Assembly: GCA_001916055.1 (NCBI GenBank)
Contig: MNRR01000051.1
Coordinates: forward strand, 1 to 13,034
Length of the DNA: 13,034 nt
Direction: 5' to 3'
Source: Clostridium sp. 28_12
Lineage (GTDB): Bacteria > Bacillota > Clostridia > TANB77 > CAG-508
Position 1 is the first letter of the stretch; every line of letters starts with the position of its first letter. The notes beneath the pieces are model-generated. The model was not told the DNA's origin, did no database searches, and saw only the letters and a list, made by a program, of their open reading frames with translations. The translations under genes were made by a program, and so were the position numbers. Positions 1 to 6,623 of this stretch are shown piece by piece.

Positions 1-2
1 AA

Positions 3-134
3 GACTTAAGAAATCAGGGGAAAGAATGGAGAAAAGAATATAATAATTTTCCAATGAGACCGTTAGGATGGTTGAGTCCCAGGGAATTCATAGAAAAATG
101 TAAAAGTCAAGAAGAATCGTTATTTACAATATAG
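3..134 (+). CDS. C-terminal end of a probable DDE/integrase-core transposase (5' cut by window edge)
   Basis: An open frame enters from the left edge and ends at TAG 132-134, giving about 43 residues. It contains WRKEYNNFP, then MRPLGWLSP, then REFIEKC. A Tyr-Asn-Asn stretch followed by Arg-Pro-Leu-Gly and Ser-Pro is the usual ending of rve/DDE integrase-core transposases (compare YYNNERPH..LGYLTPAE in IS3- and IS481-type proteins). The catalytic DDE residues would lie outside the window, so neither activity nor IS family can be judged. The element's right end should lie between here and about position 210, but no inverted repeat can be assigned with only one end visible. Family recognition rests on this short motif alone. 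Confidence 0.5.
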   Translation, partial: DLRNQGKEWRKEYNNFPMRPLGWLSPREFIEKCKSQEESLFTI

Positions 135-218
135 GTGCTCAAAGTATTTATTTTAAATAATTTGTGACAAATGATTGACTAACCTACAATACCAAAAATC
201 TCAAATGTCAAGATATAC

Positions 219-247
219 TTGAAAAAATTGCTAAAATATGTTATAGT
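219..247 (+). promoter_or_regulatory. Sigma-A promoter of the ABC-F gene, extended -10
   Basis: The -35 is TTGAAA (219-224), followed by a 17-bp spacer and -10 TATAGT (242-247). TG at 239-240 makes an extended -10. Transcription should start near 253-255, giving a leader of about 57 nt before the ATG at 312. Confidence 0.65.
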
Positions 248-260
248 ATATAAGCAAATA

Positions 261-318
261 AAGGAGAATGACTCAAACTGAAACGAAGAGTCATAGAAAG
301 GTAGGGAAAAAATGCTAA
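261..318 (+). promoter_or_regulatory. ABC-F leader: 7-bp hairpin and overlapping 16-codon upstream ORF
   Basis: ATGACTC (268-274) is perfectly complementary to GAGTCAT (288-294) across a 13-nt loop, just upstream of the ABC-F ribosome binding site (AAAGG/AGGG, 297-306). The left arm begins with an ATG that opens a 16-codon frame, MTQTETKSHRKVGKKC, stopping at 316-318 and overlapping the ABC-F start by 7 nt in another frame. AAGGAG at 261-266 precedes that ATG by only 1 nt, which is poor spacing, so translation of the small frame is doubtful. No U-run follows the hairpin, so it is not an intrinsic terminator. Some ABC-F genes are controlled by leader-peptide attenuation; such a role here is inference. 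Confidence 0.35.
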
Positions 319-1892
319 CAGCAAATGGAGTAACCGTTAGATTTGGAAAAAGGATATTGTTTGAAGACGTAAATATTAAATTTGGAAAAGAAAACTGTTA
401 TGGAATAATAGGAGCAAATGGAGCAGGAAAATCAACATTTTTAAAGGTATTATCAGGAGAATTAGAACCAAGCAAAGGGGAAGTATCATTAGAAAAAGGA
501 GAAAGACTATCAATCTTAAAACAAGACCACTTTGCATTTGAAGAATATACTGTAATGGATACAGTAATAATGGGAAACAAAGAATTGTATGATATCATGA
601 AAGAAAAAGAAACAATATATATGAAGCCGGATTTTTCAGAAGAAGATGGAATGAAAGCTGCTAAGCTAGAAGAAAGATTTGCGGAATTAGATGGATGGAA
701 TGCAGAATCAGATGCAGCAATGTTGTTAAATGATTTAGGAATTATTCCAGAAAATCATTATAAGTTAATGAGTGAACTTGAAGCAAGAGAAAAAGTAAAA
801 GTATTATTAGCACAAGCATTATTTGGAAATCCAGATGTATTATTATTGGACGAGCCAACAAACGACTTAGATTTAAAGAGTATAAACTGGTTACAAGAAT
901 TTTTAATAAATTTTGAAAATACAGTAATAGTAGTATCACATGATAGATATTTCTTAAATAAAGTATGTACACATATAGCTGATGTTGACTTTGGAAAAAT
1001 TAAAGTATATCCAGGAAATTATGATTTCTGGTACGAATCAAGTCAATTAGCATTAAAACAAATGAAAGAGCAAAACAAAAAGAAAGAAGAAAAAATAAAA
1101 GAATTACAAGACTTTATTGCAAGATTCAGTGCAAATGCTTCAAAATCAAAACAAGCAACATCAAGAAAGAAAACACTTGAAAAAATAGAACTTGATGAAA
1201 TAAAACCATCAAATAGAAAATATCCATATGTAGACTTTAAACCAGATAGAGAACCAGGAAAAGAAATATTACAAGTAAAAAATGTTTCCAAAACAATAAA
1301 TGGAGAAAAAATACTAGACAACATATCATTTACAGTAAAAACAGGAGATAAAATCGCATTTTTAGCAGACAACGAAAATGCAAAAACAGTATTATTCCAA
1401 ATAATTGCAGGAGAAATGGAACCAGATGAAGGAGAACTTGTATGGGGAACAACAATAACAAAATCATATTTTCCAAAAGATAATAACTACTTATTTGATG
1501 TTGATGAAAACTTAACAGAATGGTTAAGAAAATATTCAAAAGATCCAGATGAAACATATGTAAGAGGATTTTTAGGAAGAATGTTGTTTTCAGGAGATGA
1601 ATCATTAAAACAAGCAAGAGTAATATCAGGAGGGGAAAAAGTAAGATGTGTACTAGCCAAAATGATGTTATCAGGAGCAAACTTCTTGATATTTGATGAG
1701 CCAACAAATCATCTTGATATGGAAAGCATTACATCTGTAAATGATGGAATGTGCAAATTTAAAGGCAATATATTATTTACTTCACATGACCATCAACTAA
1801 CACAAACAGTTGCTAATAGGATCATTGATATTAAAGCTGATAAAGTAGTTGATAGAGAGGTAACTTATAATGAATATTTAGGAGTAGAATAA
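312..1892 (+). CDS. ABC-F family ATPase, YbiT-like ribosome-associated translation factor
   Basis: This 526-residue soluble protein has two tandem ABC ATPase domains and no membrane segments, the ABC-F layout; members bind the ribosomal E site and help stalled ribosomes. The first domain has Walker A GANGAGKST (34-42), Walker B ending in DEPTN (180-184) and the H-loop SHDRYF. The linker (about 244-305) is highly charged, with the RFSANASKSKQATSR motif of the P-site-tRNA-interacting arm. The second domain has signature ISGGEK (438-443) and DEPTNHLD (462-469). Overall it resembles E. coli YbiT (about 530 aa) closely, including DTVIMG.KELY near residue 85. Two motifs are degenerate: the first signature reads MSELEAREK instead of LSGG, and the second Walker A reads ADNENAKT (352-359), keeping only Lys358. 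Both seem to be subfamily traits rather than decay. The ATG follows an AAAGG/AGGG site at 5-nt spacing. The gene is monocistronic, with its own promoter and terminator. A housekeeping role is more likely than antibiotic resistance, but resistance cannot be excluded. Confidence 0.93.
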   Translation: MLTANGVTVRFGKRILFEDVNIKFGKENCYGIIGANGAGKSTFLKVLSGELEPSKGEVSLEKGERLSILKQDHFAFEEYTVMDTVIMGNKELYDIMKEKETIYMKPDFSEEDGMKAAKLEERFAELDGWNAESDAAMLLNDLGIIPENHYKLMSELEAREKVKVLLAQALFGNPDVLLLDEPTNDLDLKSINWLQEFLINFENTVIVVSHDRYFLNKVCTHIADVDFGKIKVYPGNYDFWYESSQLALKQMKEQNKKKEEKIKELQDFIARFSANASKSKQATSRKKTLEKIELDEIKPSNRKYPYVDFKPDREPGKEILQVKNVSKTINGEKILDNISFTVKTGDKIAFLADNENAKTVLFQIIAGEMEPDEGELVWGTTITKSYFPKDNNYLFDVDENLTEWLRKYSKDPDETYVRGFLGRMLFSGDESLKQARVISGGEKVRCVLAKMMLSGANFLIFDEPTNHLDMESITSVNDGMCKFKGNILFTSHDHQLTQTVANRIIDIKADKVVDREVTYNEYLGVE

Positions 1893-1920
1893 AAGCAGGG
1901 CATTTTGTCCTGTTTTTTTT
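1893..1920 (+). terminator. Rho-independent terminator of the ABC-F gene
   Basis: The stem CAGGGC (1896-1901) pairs with GTCCTG (1907-1912), including one G-U pair, around loop ATTTT. Upstream As pair into the eight-T run at 1913-1920. It starts directly after the stop codon. Confidence 0.85.
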
Positions 1921-1930
1921 GGTGGGTGAG

Positions 1931-2026
1931 CACGTGAGAACGCTTTTTTTTCGTGCAAATTGCTTGTAATTGGCTATAATACAAGTGTTATGGTAGATTT
2001 GCACGAAAAAAAAGCGTTCTCACGTG
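1931..2026. repeat. Perfect 30-bp inverted repeat with 36-bp centre
   Basis: The arms 1931-1960 and 1997-2026 are exact reverse complements over 30 bp. Each ends outward in the self-complementary CACGTG and contains an eight-T (left) or eight-A (right) tract flanked by CGC/GCG. The 36-bp centre (1961-1996) holds a smaller inverted repeat, CTTGT (1963-1967)/ACAAG (1981-1985), around a TATAAT-like hexamer at 1975-1980. As RNA it would be a long, probably RNase III-sensitive hairpin. As DNA it resembles a small palindromic mobile element or BIME-like pair. No target-site duplication is seen. The right arm continues into the 33-nt hairpin repeat at 1999-2031. Confidence 0.85.
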
Positions 2027-2066
2027 TGCAAAATTGCACAGAAAAAAAGCGGAATAATCGGTGCAA
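1999..2066 (+). repeat. Hairpin repeat cluster 1: two 33-nt units
   Basis: Unit R (1999-2031) and unit A (2034-2066) are each TTGCAC, 21 nt, GTGCAA. The 21 nt consist of two bases (one plus an extra A in R), seven As, GCG and nine more bases. In A the inner bases GA/TC can also pair, giving a stem of eight pairs with one mismatch. Unit R is the right arm of the long inverted repeat plus six bases; its left arm (1932-1958) is a reversed copy lacking the last six bases. The TGTGCAA/TTGCACA junction (2025-2040) between units is itself a perfect 7-bp inverted repeat. The cluster ends 24 bp before the -35 of the transporter promoter. Confidence 0.75.
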
Positions 2067-2090
2067 AATGTGAAATTTAAGTGAAAAAAC

Positions 2091-2119
2091 TTTACAAAAA
2101 CCAAAGAAAATGTTAATAT
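2091..2119 (+). promoter_or_regulatory. Sigma-A promoter of the Gld-like transporter operon
   Basis: The -35 is TTTACA (2091-2096), followed by a 17-bp spacer and -10 TAATAT (2114-2119), with TG at 2111-2112 giving an extended -10. It lies directly downstream of hairpin cluster 1. The predicted start near 2126 leaves a leader of about 30 nt. Confidence 0.6.
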
Positions 2120-2154
2120 GAGCACAGAACAAAAAAATGAGGAGGAGAAAATTC

Positions 2155-2424
2155 GTGATTCAAGTAGAAAACATTACAAAAAAATACGGAAGCTTTGTAG
2201 CCGTAAATGACATCAGTTTCGAAATTGATGAAGGAGAAATTGTAGGTTTTTTAGGACCAAATGGTGCAGGTAAAAGTACAACTATGAATATGATTACAGG
2301 ATTTATTGAACCAACATCTGGAAGAATTATTGTTGATGGATATGACATTTCTAAAAAGCCAAAAAAAGCAAAAAGACAAATTGGTTATATGCCAGAATAT
2401 GGCAGAATTAAAAGGTGTTCCTAG
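2155..2424 (+). CDS. N-terminal open frame of the split GldA-like ATPase
   Basis: This frame gives 89 residues from GTG 2155: strand-rich N-terminus, Walker A, then the Q-loop region at IGYMPE. It leaves the family alignment after codon 2395-2397 and ends eight codons later at TAG 2422-2424. Without Walker B and the signature motif it cannot hydrolyse ATP. It is part of the gene 2155-3277, not an independent gene. Confidence 0.6.
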   Translation: MIQVENITKKYGSFVAVNDISFEIDEGEIVGFLGPNGAGKSTTMNMITGFIEPTSGRIIVDGYDISKKPKKAKRQIGYMPEYGRIKRCS

Positions 2425-3277
2425 AAAAGAAAGAAAAGAAAAGGTAAAAAAGGCAATTGAGGAAACAGGATTAACAGATGTTCAAAACAAATTAACCAAA
2501 AATCTTTCAAGAGGATATAAGCAAAGAGTAAGTATGGCAGGGGCTTTGGTTAGCAACCCAAAGGTAATAATACTTGATGAGCCTACCGTAGGATTAGACC
2601 CAAAACAAGTTACAGAAATAAGAGCTTTAATTAAGGAGTTAGGAAAAGAACATACAGTAATATTAAGCTCACATATATTATCAGAAGTTAGCCAAATTTG
2701 TAACAGAGTTATTATTATAAATAGTGGTAAAATAATTGCTGTTGATACACCAGAAAATTTAGAGAAAAAGGTTGTTAAAGATAATTCTGTATATGTTACA
2801 GTAGAAGATCCAGAAAATAAAATGGATGCAATTAAAGAAAAATTACAAGATATACAAGAGATTAAATTGATTGCAGAAAATGAAGATAAAACTAAAAAGT
2901 ATATGATAAATGCAAATTCTGATATTGATTTAAGAAAGAAAATATTTGAAACTTTTGCTAAAGAGGGTATTACAATTTTTGAAATGAAAAAATCTGATGT
3001 TACTCTTGAAGATGCTTTCATGCAGTTGATAGATTCAAAAAATAGTGAATTGAAAGAGGCTGAAAACACAGAAAGTGTAGAGAAAACAGAGAATGCAGAA
3101 AAACCAGAAAGCATAAAACAAACAGAGAATACAGAAAATACTGAAAGTGTAGAGAGCACTGAAGAAATTCAAGTAAAAACAAATGAAAAAGAAGAGAAAG
3201 AAACTGAAACAGAAGAAAAAAATACAGAAGAAGCAAAAGAACAAGAAAATAAACAAGAAGAAGGGGGACAAGAATAA
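2399..3277 (+). CDS. C-terminal open frame of the split GldA-like ATPase
   Basis: This frame gives 292 residues counted from ATG 2399, the first family-like codon. It holds LSRGYKQR (36-43), Walker B VIILDEP (56-62), His92 of the switch region, a C-terminal regulatory domain to about 213, and a Glu/Lys/Thr/Asn-rich tail (214-292). No Shine-Dalgarno site precedes ATG 2399. The frame stays open further left to ATG 2306, but that stretch is an out-of-frame reading of the N-terminal half and is not family-like. It ends in TAATG, overlapping the permease start by one base, so downstream translation may depend on coupling. Confidence 0.6.
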   Translation: MAELKGVPRKERKEKVKKAIEETGLTDVQNKLTKNLSRGYKQRVSMAGALVSNPKVIILDEPTVGLDPKQVTEIRALIKELGKEHTVILSSHILSEVSQICNRVIIINSGKIIAVDTPENLEKKVVKDNSVYVTVEDPENKMDAIKEKLQDIQEIKLIAENEDKTKKYMINANSDIDLRKKIFETFAKEGITIFEMKKSDVTLEDAFMQLIDSKNSELKEAENTESVEKTENAEKPESIKQTENTENTESVESTEEIQVKTNEKEEKETETEEKNTEEAKEQENKQEEGGQE

Positions 3278-3960
3278 TGTGGGCAGTGTATAAAAAAGAG
3301 CTAAAGAGTTACTTTTTATCTCCAATAGGATATATAGTAATTGGAATACTTTTATTAGTATGTAGTGTATTTTTCTATTTAACAACAGTAGAATCAGGAA
3401 GTGTAGACTTAGGAGCTCTATATTTTTATGTAGCATTATATGGATTAATAATAACAGTACCAATATTAACAATGAGAATGTTTGCAGAAGAGAGAAAAAC
3501 AGGAACAGAGCAATTAATATTAACATCTCCAGTTGGAATAACAGGAGTTGTATTTGGAAAATTTTTAGCAGCTATGACAGTAATTGTTATAGCATTACTA
3601 GTATCATTTATGTACTTTGGAATAGTATGTTATTTTGGAACTCCAAGTATATTAGTATTACTAGCAACAATGTTAGGATTTTTATTAATTAGTGCTGCAG
3701 CAATTGCAGTAGGAATGTTTGCATCATGTATAACAGAAAATCAAATAATAGCAGGAGTAATAACAATTGCATTTATGATAATAACATTATTTACACCAGA
3801 TTTGAATATTGGATTACCTGATATTTCAATAATGAGTTATTATCAAAATTTCCCAACTGGAGTAATTTCACTAACTGATGTTGCAGGACCATTAACTCTT
3901 ATGATGATGTTTATAGCATTTACTATAATTGTAATGCAAAGAAGAAAATTAGTAAAATAG
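3277..3960 (+). CDS. GldF-like ABC-2 type permease subunit
   Basis: This 227-residue integral membrane protein has about six hydrophobic segments (roughly 17-36, 48-66, 93-118, 124-148, 157-172 and 203-220). The loop after segment 2 reads MRMFAEERKTGTEQLILTSP, the conserved motif of ABC-2 permeases of the GldF/NosY group. The ATG overlaps the ATPase stop (TAATG), with AAGGGGG about 7-9 nt upstream, so the two genes are translationally coupled. It should form the membrane channel driven by the preceding ATPase. The substrate is unknown; in Bacteroidota GldAFG is linked to gliding, but Clostridial relatives have no such established role. The gene itself is intact, so damage to the ATPase would leave it without its normal motor. 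Confidence 0.85.
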   Translation: MWAVYKKELKSYFLSPIGYIVIGILLLVCSVFFYLTTVESGSVDLGALYFYVALYGLIITVPILTMRMFAEERKTGTEQLILTSPVGITGVVFGKFLAAMTVIVIALLVSFMYFGIVCYFGTPSILVLLATMLGFLLISAAAIAVGMFASCITENQIIAGVITIAFMIITLFTPDLNIGLPDISIMSYYQNFPTGVISLTDVAGPLTLMMMFIAFTIIVMQRRKLVK

Positions 3961-3976
3961 ATAGGAGAGGGAAAAC

Positions 3977-5485
3977 GTGAAAAAGAATAAAGACGTGAAA
4001 AAAAATAAAAACGTTAAAATTAAAAAAGAGAGAAAAGGAAATAAATTTCTAGATATCATTAAAAACAAATGGCTAATAAAAGGCACAACAACTCTTCTTT
4101 TAGTGGCTATAGTAATTGCATGCTATGTACTAATAAATTGGGGAGTTTCAAAAATAAAAGTAGAAAATATAGATTGTACACCTAAAAAATTATATTCTTT
4201 GTCAGACGAAACAAAGGAGAAAATTAAAAATTTGGATAAAGATGTAACAATTCAATTAATAAATATGAGTGGTTCAAACTATGTAATTGAATATGCAAAT
4301 AAATATCCAACAATAACAAAAAAGATAAATGTTGAAGAAATATCAGATTTATCTTCAAGAACAGATTTACAAACGAAATATAGCATAGAATCAACAGACA
4401 GTTTAATAGTTGTAAAATCCGGTGAAAAAGAAAAAACAATTTCAACAAGTGATTTATACACATATGATTATACAAGCAAGAAACAAGTAGATAAAACAGA
4501 AGAAGCATTAACAAATGCAATAATAGAAGTAACATTAGATACAAAACCACATGTATATATCTATTCAGGAAAAACATATTATGATCCAGAGAAATCTTTG
4601 GCTGGGATAATGTCAGCATTAAAAGATGAATCAAATGATGTAGATTTATTAGATATATTAACAAAAGGTGAAGTTCCATCAGATTGTGATTGTTTAATAA
4701 TTACAACATTAAAAGAAGACTTTACAGAAATAGAAAGAGATAAAATCTTAGACTACATTAATAATGGAGGAAAGATATTAATGTTAACATCACAAAACAT
4801 GATAGAAACAGAAATGCCAAACTTTAAACAGGTATTATCACAATATGGAATGAGCATAGAATATGGAGAAATTCTTGAGCAAGATAGCGGAAAAATGCTA
4901 CAAGGTGCTCCAAACATGGTAGTAACAGATGTTAGCGCAAGCTTTATGAAGAAATTAGATATGAAGGTAAAAATGTGTGCAATAAACGCAGGAAAAATAA
5001 TTGTAGATGATGATGACAAATTAAAAGAACTTGGAGTAACATATGAAACAATCGCATCAACAGGAGACAAATCATTTGTAAGAACAAACTTTAATTCACA
5101 ATCATCTTCAAAAACAGATGAGGATAAAGATGAAGGAAGTTCAATTATAGGTGCATATGCTAAAAAGACAATTTCAAATGATAAAACATCACAATTAATC
5201 ATATATTCAAATGAATTATTTGCAGCAAACTTACAAGTTGCAATAAGTGCACAATATTATACATATGCTTCTGAATTATATAATAACAAAGACATAGTAT
5301 TGAATTCAGTTTCACATTTAGTTGAAAGAGATGACACAATTGTTATAAGAAAGGCTAGTGATACTGAGTCATATACAGTTACAGATCAAGAAGATGTTAT
5401 AATAAAAACAATAATATTTACAATTCCATTAATTATAATATTTATCGGAATAGCTGTATGGATTTTTAGAAGAAGAAAAGCATAG
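3977..5485 (+). CDS. GldG-like ABC transporter-associated extracytoplasmic protein
   Basis: This 502-residue protein has a Lys-rich cytoplasmic N-terminus (1-35), one membrane helix (about 36-55), a large outside domain, and a second helix near the C-terminus (about 476-497) followed by RRRKA. Just after the first helix comes DCTPKKLYSLSDETKEKI, matching the D.T....YSLS..T pattern of the GldG/Gld_ABC family. DCLIITTLKEDFTEIERDKI and the following NNGGKILML (about 236-268) fit the GATase-like fold of that family. A Ser/Asp-rich insertion lies near 375-390. The start is GTG at 3977 with AGGAGAGGG (3963-3971) upstream, 16 bp after the permease stop. It is the last gene of the operon, closed by a terminator. 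It probably binds or shapes the transported substrate outside the membrane; that role is inferred. Confidence 0.82.
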   Translation: MKKNKDVKKNKNVKIKKERKGNKFLDIIKNKWLIKGTTTLLLVAIVIACYVLINWGVSKIKVENIDCTPKKLYSLSDETKEKIKNLDKDVTIQLINMSGSNYVIEYANKYPTITKKINVEEISDLSSRTDLQTKYSIESTDSLIVVKSGEKEKTISTSDLYTYDYTSKKQVDKTEEALTNAIIEVTLDTKPHVYIYSGKTYYDPEKSLAGIMSALKDESNDVDLLDILTKGEVPSDCDCLIITTLKEDFTEIERDKILDYINNGGKILMLTSQNMIETEMPNFKQVLSQYGMSIEYGEILEQDSGKMLQGAPNMVVTDVSASFMKKLDMKVKMCAINAGKIIVDDDDKLKELGVTYETIASTGDKSFVRTNFNSQSSSKTDEDKDEGSSIIGAYAKKTISNDKTSQLIIYSNELFAANLQVAISAQYYTYASELYNNKDIVLNSVSHLVERDDTIVIRKASDTESYTVTDQEDVIIKTIIFTIPLIIIFIGIAVWIFRRRKA

Positions 5486-5490
5486 AATTT

Positions 5491-5519
5491 AAGGATTCCT
5501 AATTAGGGGAATCCTTTTT
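5491..5519 (+). terminator. Rho-independent terminator of the Gld-like operon
   Basis: AAGGATTCC (5491-5499) pairs perfectly with GGAATCCTT (5508-5516), and a T-run continues to 5519. It starts 5 bp after the operon's last stop codon. Confidence 0.85.
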
Positions 5520-5564
5520 GTATATTTTCCATCTTATTATAATATATTAATAATAGAGGTGAAT

Positions 5565-6623
5565 ATGAAAGAGGTAATTGTACTTACATTATTTATAATA
5601 GGAGCATTGATAGGAGCTGGGTTTGCGTCTGGGCAAGAAATGTATTCATTTTTTTATGCTTATGGAATATACGGAATAATTGGAATGATTGTTTCTTGCA
5701 GTTTGATGAGTATAGTTATTTTCAAATGTTTAAAATTGATTTATGATAAAAATATAAATAGTTATGATGAATTTTTAGAAATATATATAAAAAATAAAAA
5801 AATCACAAAATTAATAAATTTAATATTAAATATATTATTGTTAATTACATTTTATATAATGATTGCAGGATTTGGAGCATATTTTGAACAAGAAATTGGA
5901 ATAAATAGAACCATTGGAAGTGCAATATTAGCACTACTAACAGCATCAGTTTTTTTTACAAATGTAAAAGGAGTATTAAAAGTAAGCGAATATATTGTTC
6001 CGTTATTATTAATTTTTATTGTTTTAATAGGTGGAGAAAATTTAATTTTTTTAGACTCAAATATTGTATTAATAGAAGTAAAAAAAAGATGGCTTTTAAG
6101 TTCAATGCTATATTGTAGTTATAATATGATATTATTGATACCTGTTTTAATTTCAGTAAAAAATCAGTTAACAAATAGAAAAAATATAAAATATATAGCT
6201 ATTTTGTGTGGGATTTTAATGTCTATAATGTCAATTTTTATATTTATGCTAATTGCTAAAGTAGATATAGACATAGCTACTCTGGAAATGCCAGCTGTAT
6301 ATGTAATAGGTAAGTTTTTTAGCAAATATAAAATTTTATATGCATTTATAATATTAGCTTCGATTTTTACTACTGCAATTTCTTTAGGGATAGGATTTTT
6401 GCAAAATATGTGCAAAAATCAAAGAGGTTATCCACAATTAGTGCTATTTATGTGCATAACTAGTTTGATAATTTCGAGATTTGGATTTTCAAATTTAGTA
6501 AATTTATTATATCCATTATTCGGATATTTAGGAACAATTCAAATAATAGTAATACTTTTTGGAAAAAATGTACGGAAAAAAAGCGAGATAAAATGTGCAT
6601 TGCACGGAAAAAAAGCGGAATAA
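5565..6623 (+). CDS. YkvI-like membrane protein (APC-superfamily-like), tail encoded by a hairpin repeat
   Basis: This 352-residue, very hydrophobic protein has around ten membrane helices. The first carries GALIGAGFASGQEM (13-26), the unwound-helix signature of the YkvI family, which is related to amino-acid/sodium symporters; the substrate is unknown. A GTG at 5559 is in frame, but GAGGTGA (5556-5562) is more likely the ribosome site for ATG 5565, so the later start is used. A TATAAT at 5538-5543 may be its promoter, though the -35 (TTTTTG) is poor and falls in the preceding terminator's T-run. The last 18 residues (335-352), including two lysine pairs, and the TAA lie inside two hairpin repeat units, so the natural C-terminus appears to have been replaced. 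The membrane core is intact and the protein is probably functional. It stands alone between two operons. Confidence 0.8.
   Translation: MKEVIVLTLFIIGALIGAGFASGQEMYSFFYAYGIYGIIGMIVSCSLMSIVIFKCLKLIYDKNINSYDEFLEIYIKNKKITKLINLILNILLLITFYIMIAGFGAYFEQEIGINRTIGSAILALLTASVFFTNVKGVLKVSEYIVPLLLIFIVLIGGENLIFLDSNIVLIEVKKRWLLSSMLYCSYNMILLIPVLISVKNQLTNRKNIKYIAILCGILMSIMSIFIFMLIAKVDIDIATLEMPAVYVIGKFFSKYKILYAFIILASIFTTAISLGIGFLQNMCKNQRGYPQLVLFMCITSLIISRFGFSNLVNLLYPLFGYLGTIQIIVILFGKNVRKKSEIKCALHGKKAE

Larger units (their letters stand above)
2155..3277 (+). pseudogene. GldA-like ABC transporter ATPase, disrupted by a small out-of-frame deletion
   Basis: The two halves of one ABC ATPase lie in different frames. 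The first frame gives Walker A GPNGAGKST (34-42) and runs to IGYMPE. The second resumes at MAELKGVPRKER and carries signature LSRGYKQR, Walker B VIILDEP, D-loop GLDP and switch SSH. Intact relatives have about 16 residues (IPPLY..MTV..YL type) between MPE and AELK; here they are missing and one extra T (2398) remains. That fits loss of about 47 bp at the junction 2397-2399, where CAGAAT occurs twice (2393-2398 and 2403-2408). Restoring 47 bp would give 389 residues. The start is GTG 2155, with AGGAGGAG (2140-2147) spaced 7 nt; ATG 2137 lies upstream of that site and is unlikely. The protein would energise the permease encoded next. The rest of the gene is undamaged, so the lesion is either recent or an assembly error. 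An unusual 79-residue acidic tail ends the protein. Confidence 0.75.

Noticed and set aside
1931..2026. The long inverted repeat as the ABC-F transcription terminator
   Set aside because: A normal terminator with eight Ts already follows the stop at 1893-1920. The palindrome has its A/T tracts inside the stem and a 36-nt loop, and no U-run follows it.
2137..2154. ATG 2137 as the ATPase start
   Set aside because: The strong AGGAGGAG site (2140-2147) lies downstream of it and is correctly spaced for GTG 2155. The extra residues MRRRKF are just the translated ribosome site.
3018..3526. Long minus-strand open frames over the transporter genes
   Set aside because: They are Leu/Phe-rich mirror images of A-rich plus-strand coding sequence, with no ribosome sites or family resemblance.
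6164..6415. Minus-strand open frame inside the YkvI-like gene
   Set aside because: It is a shadow of a hydrophobic coding region, with no start site or known motif.
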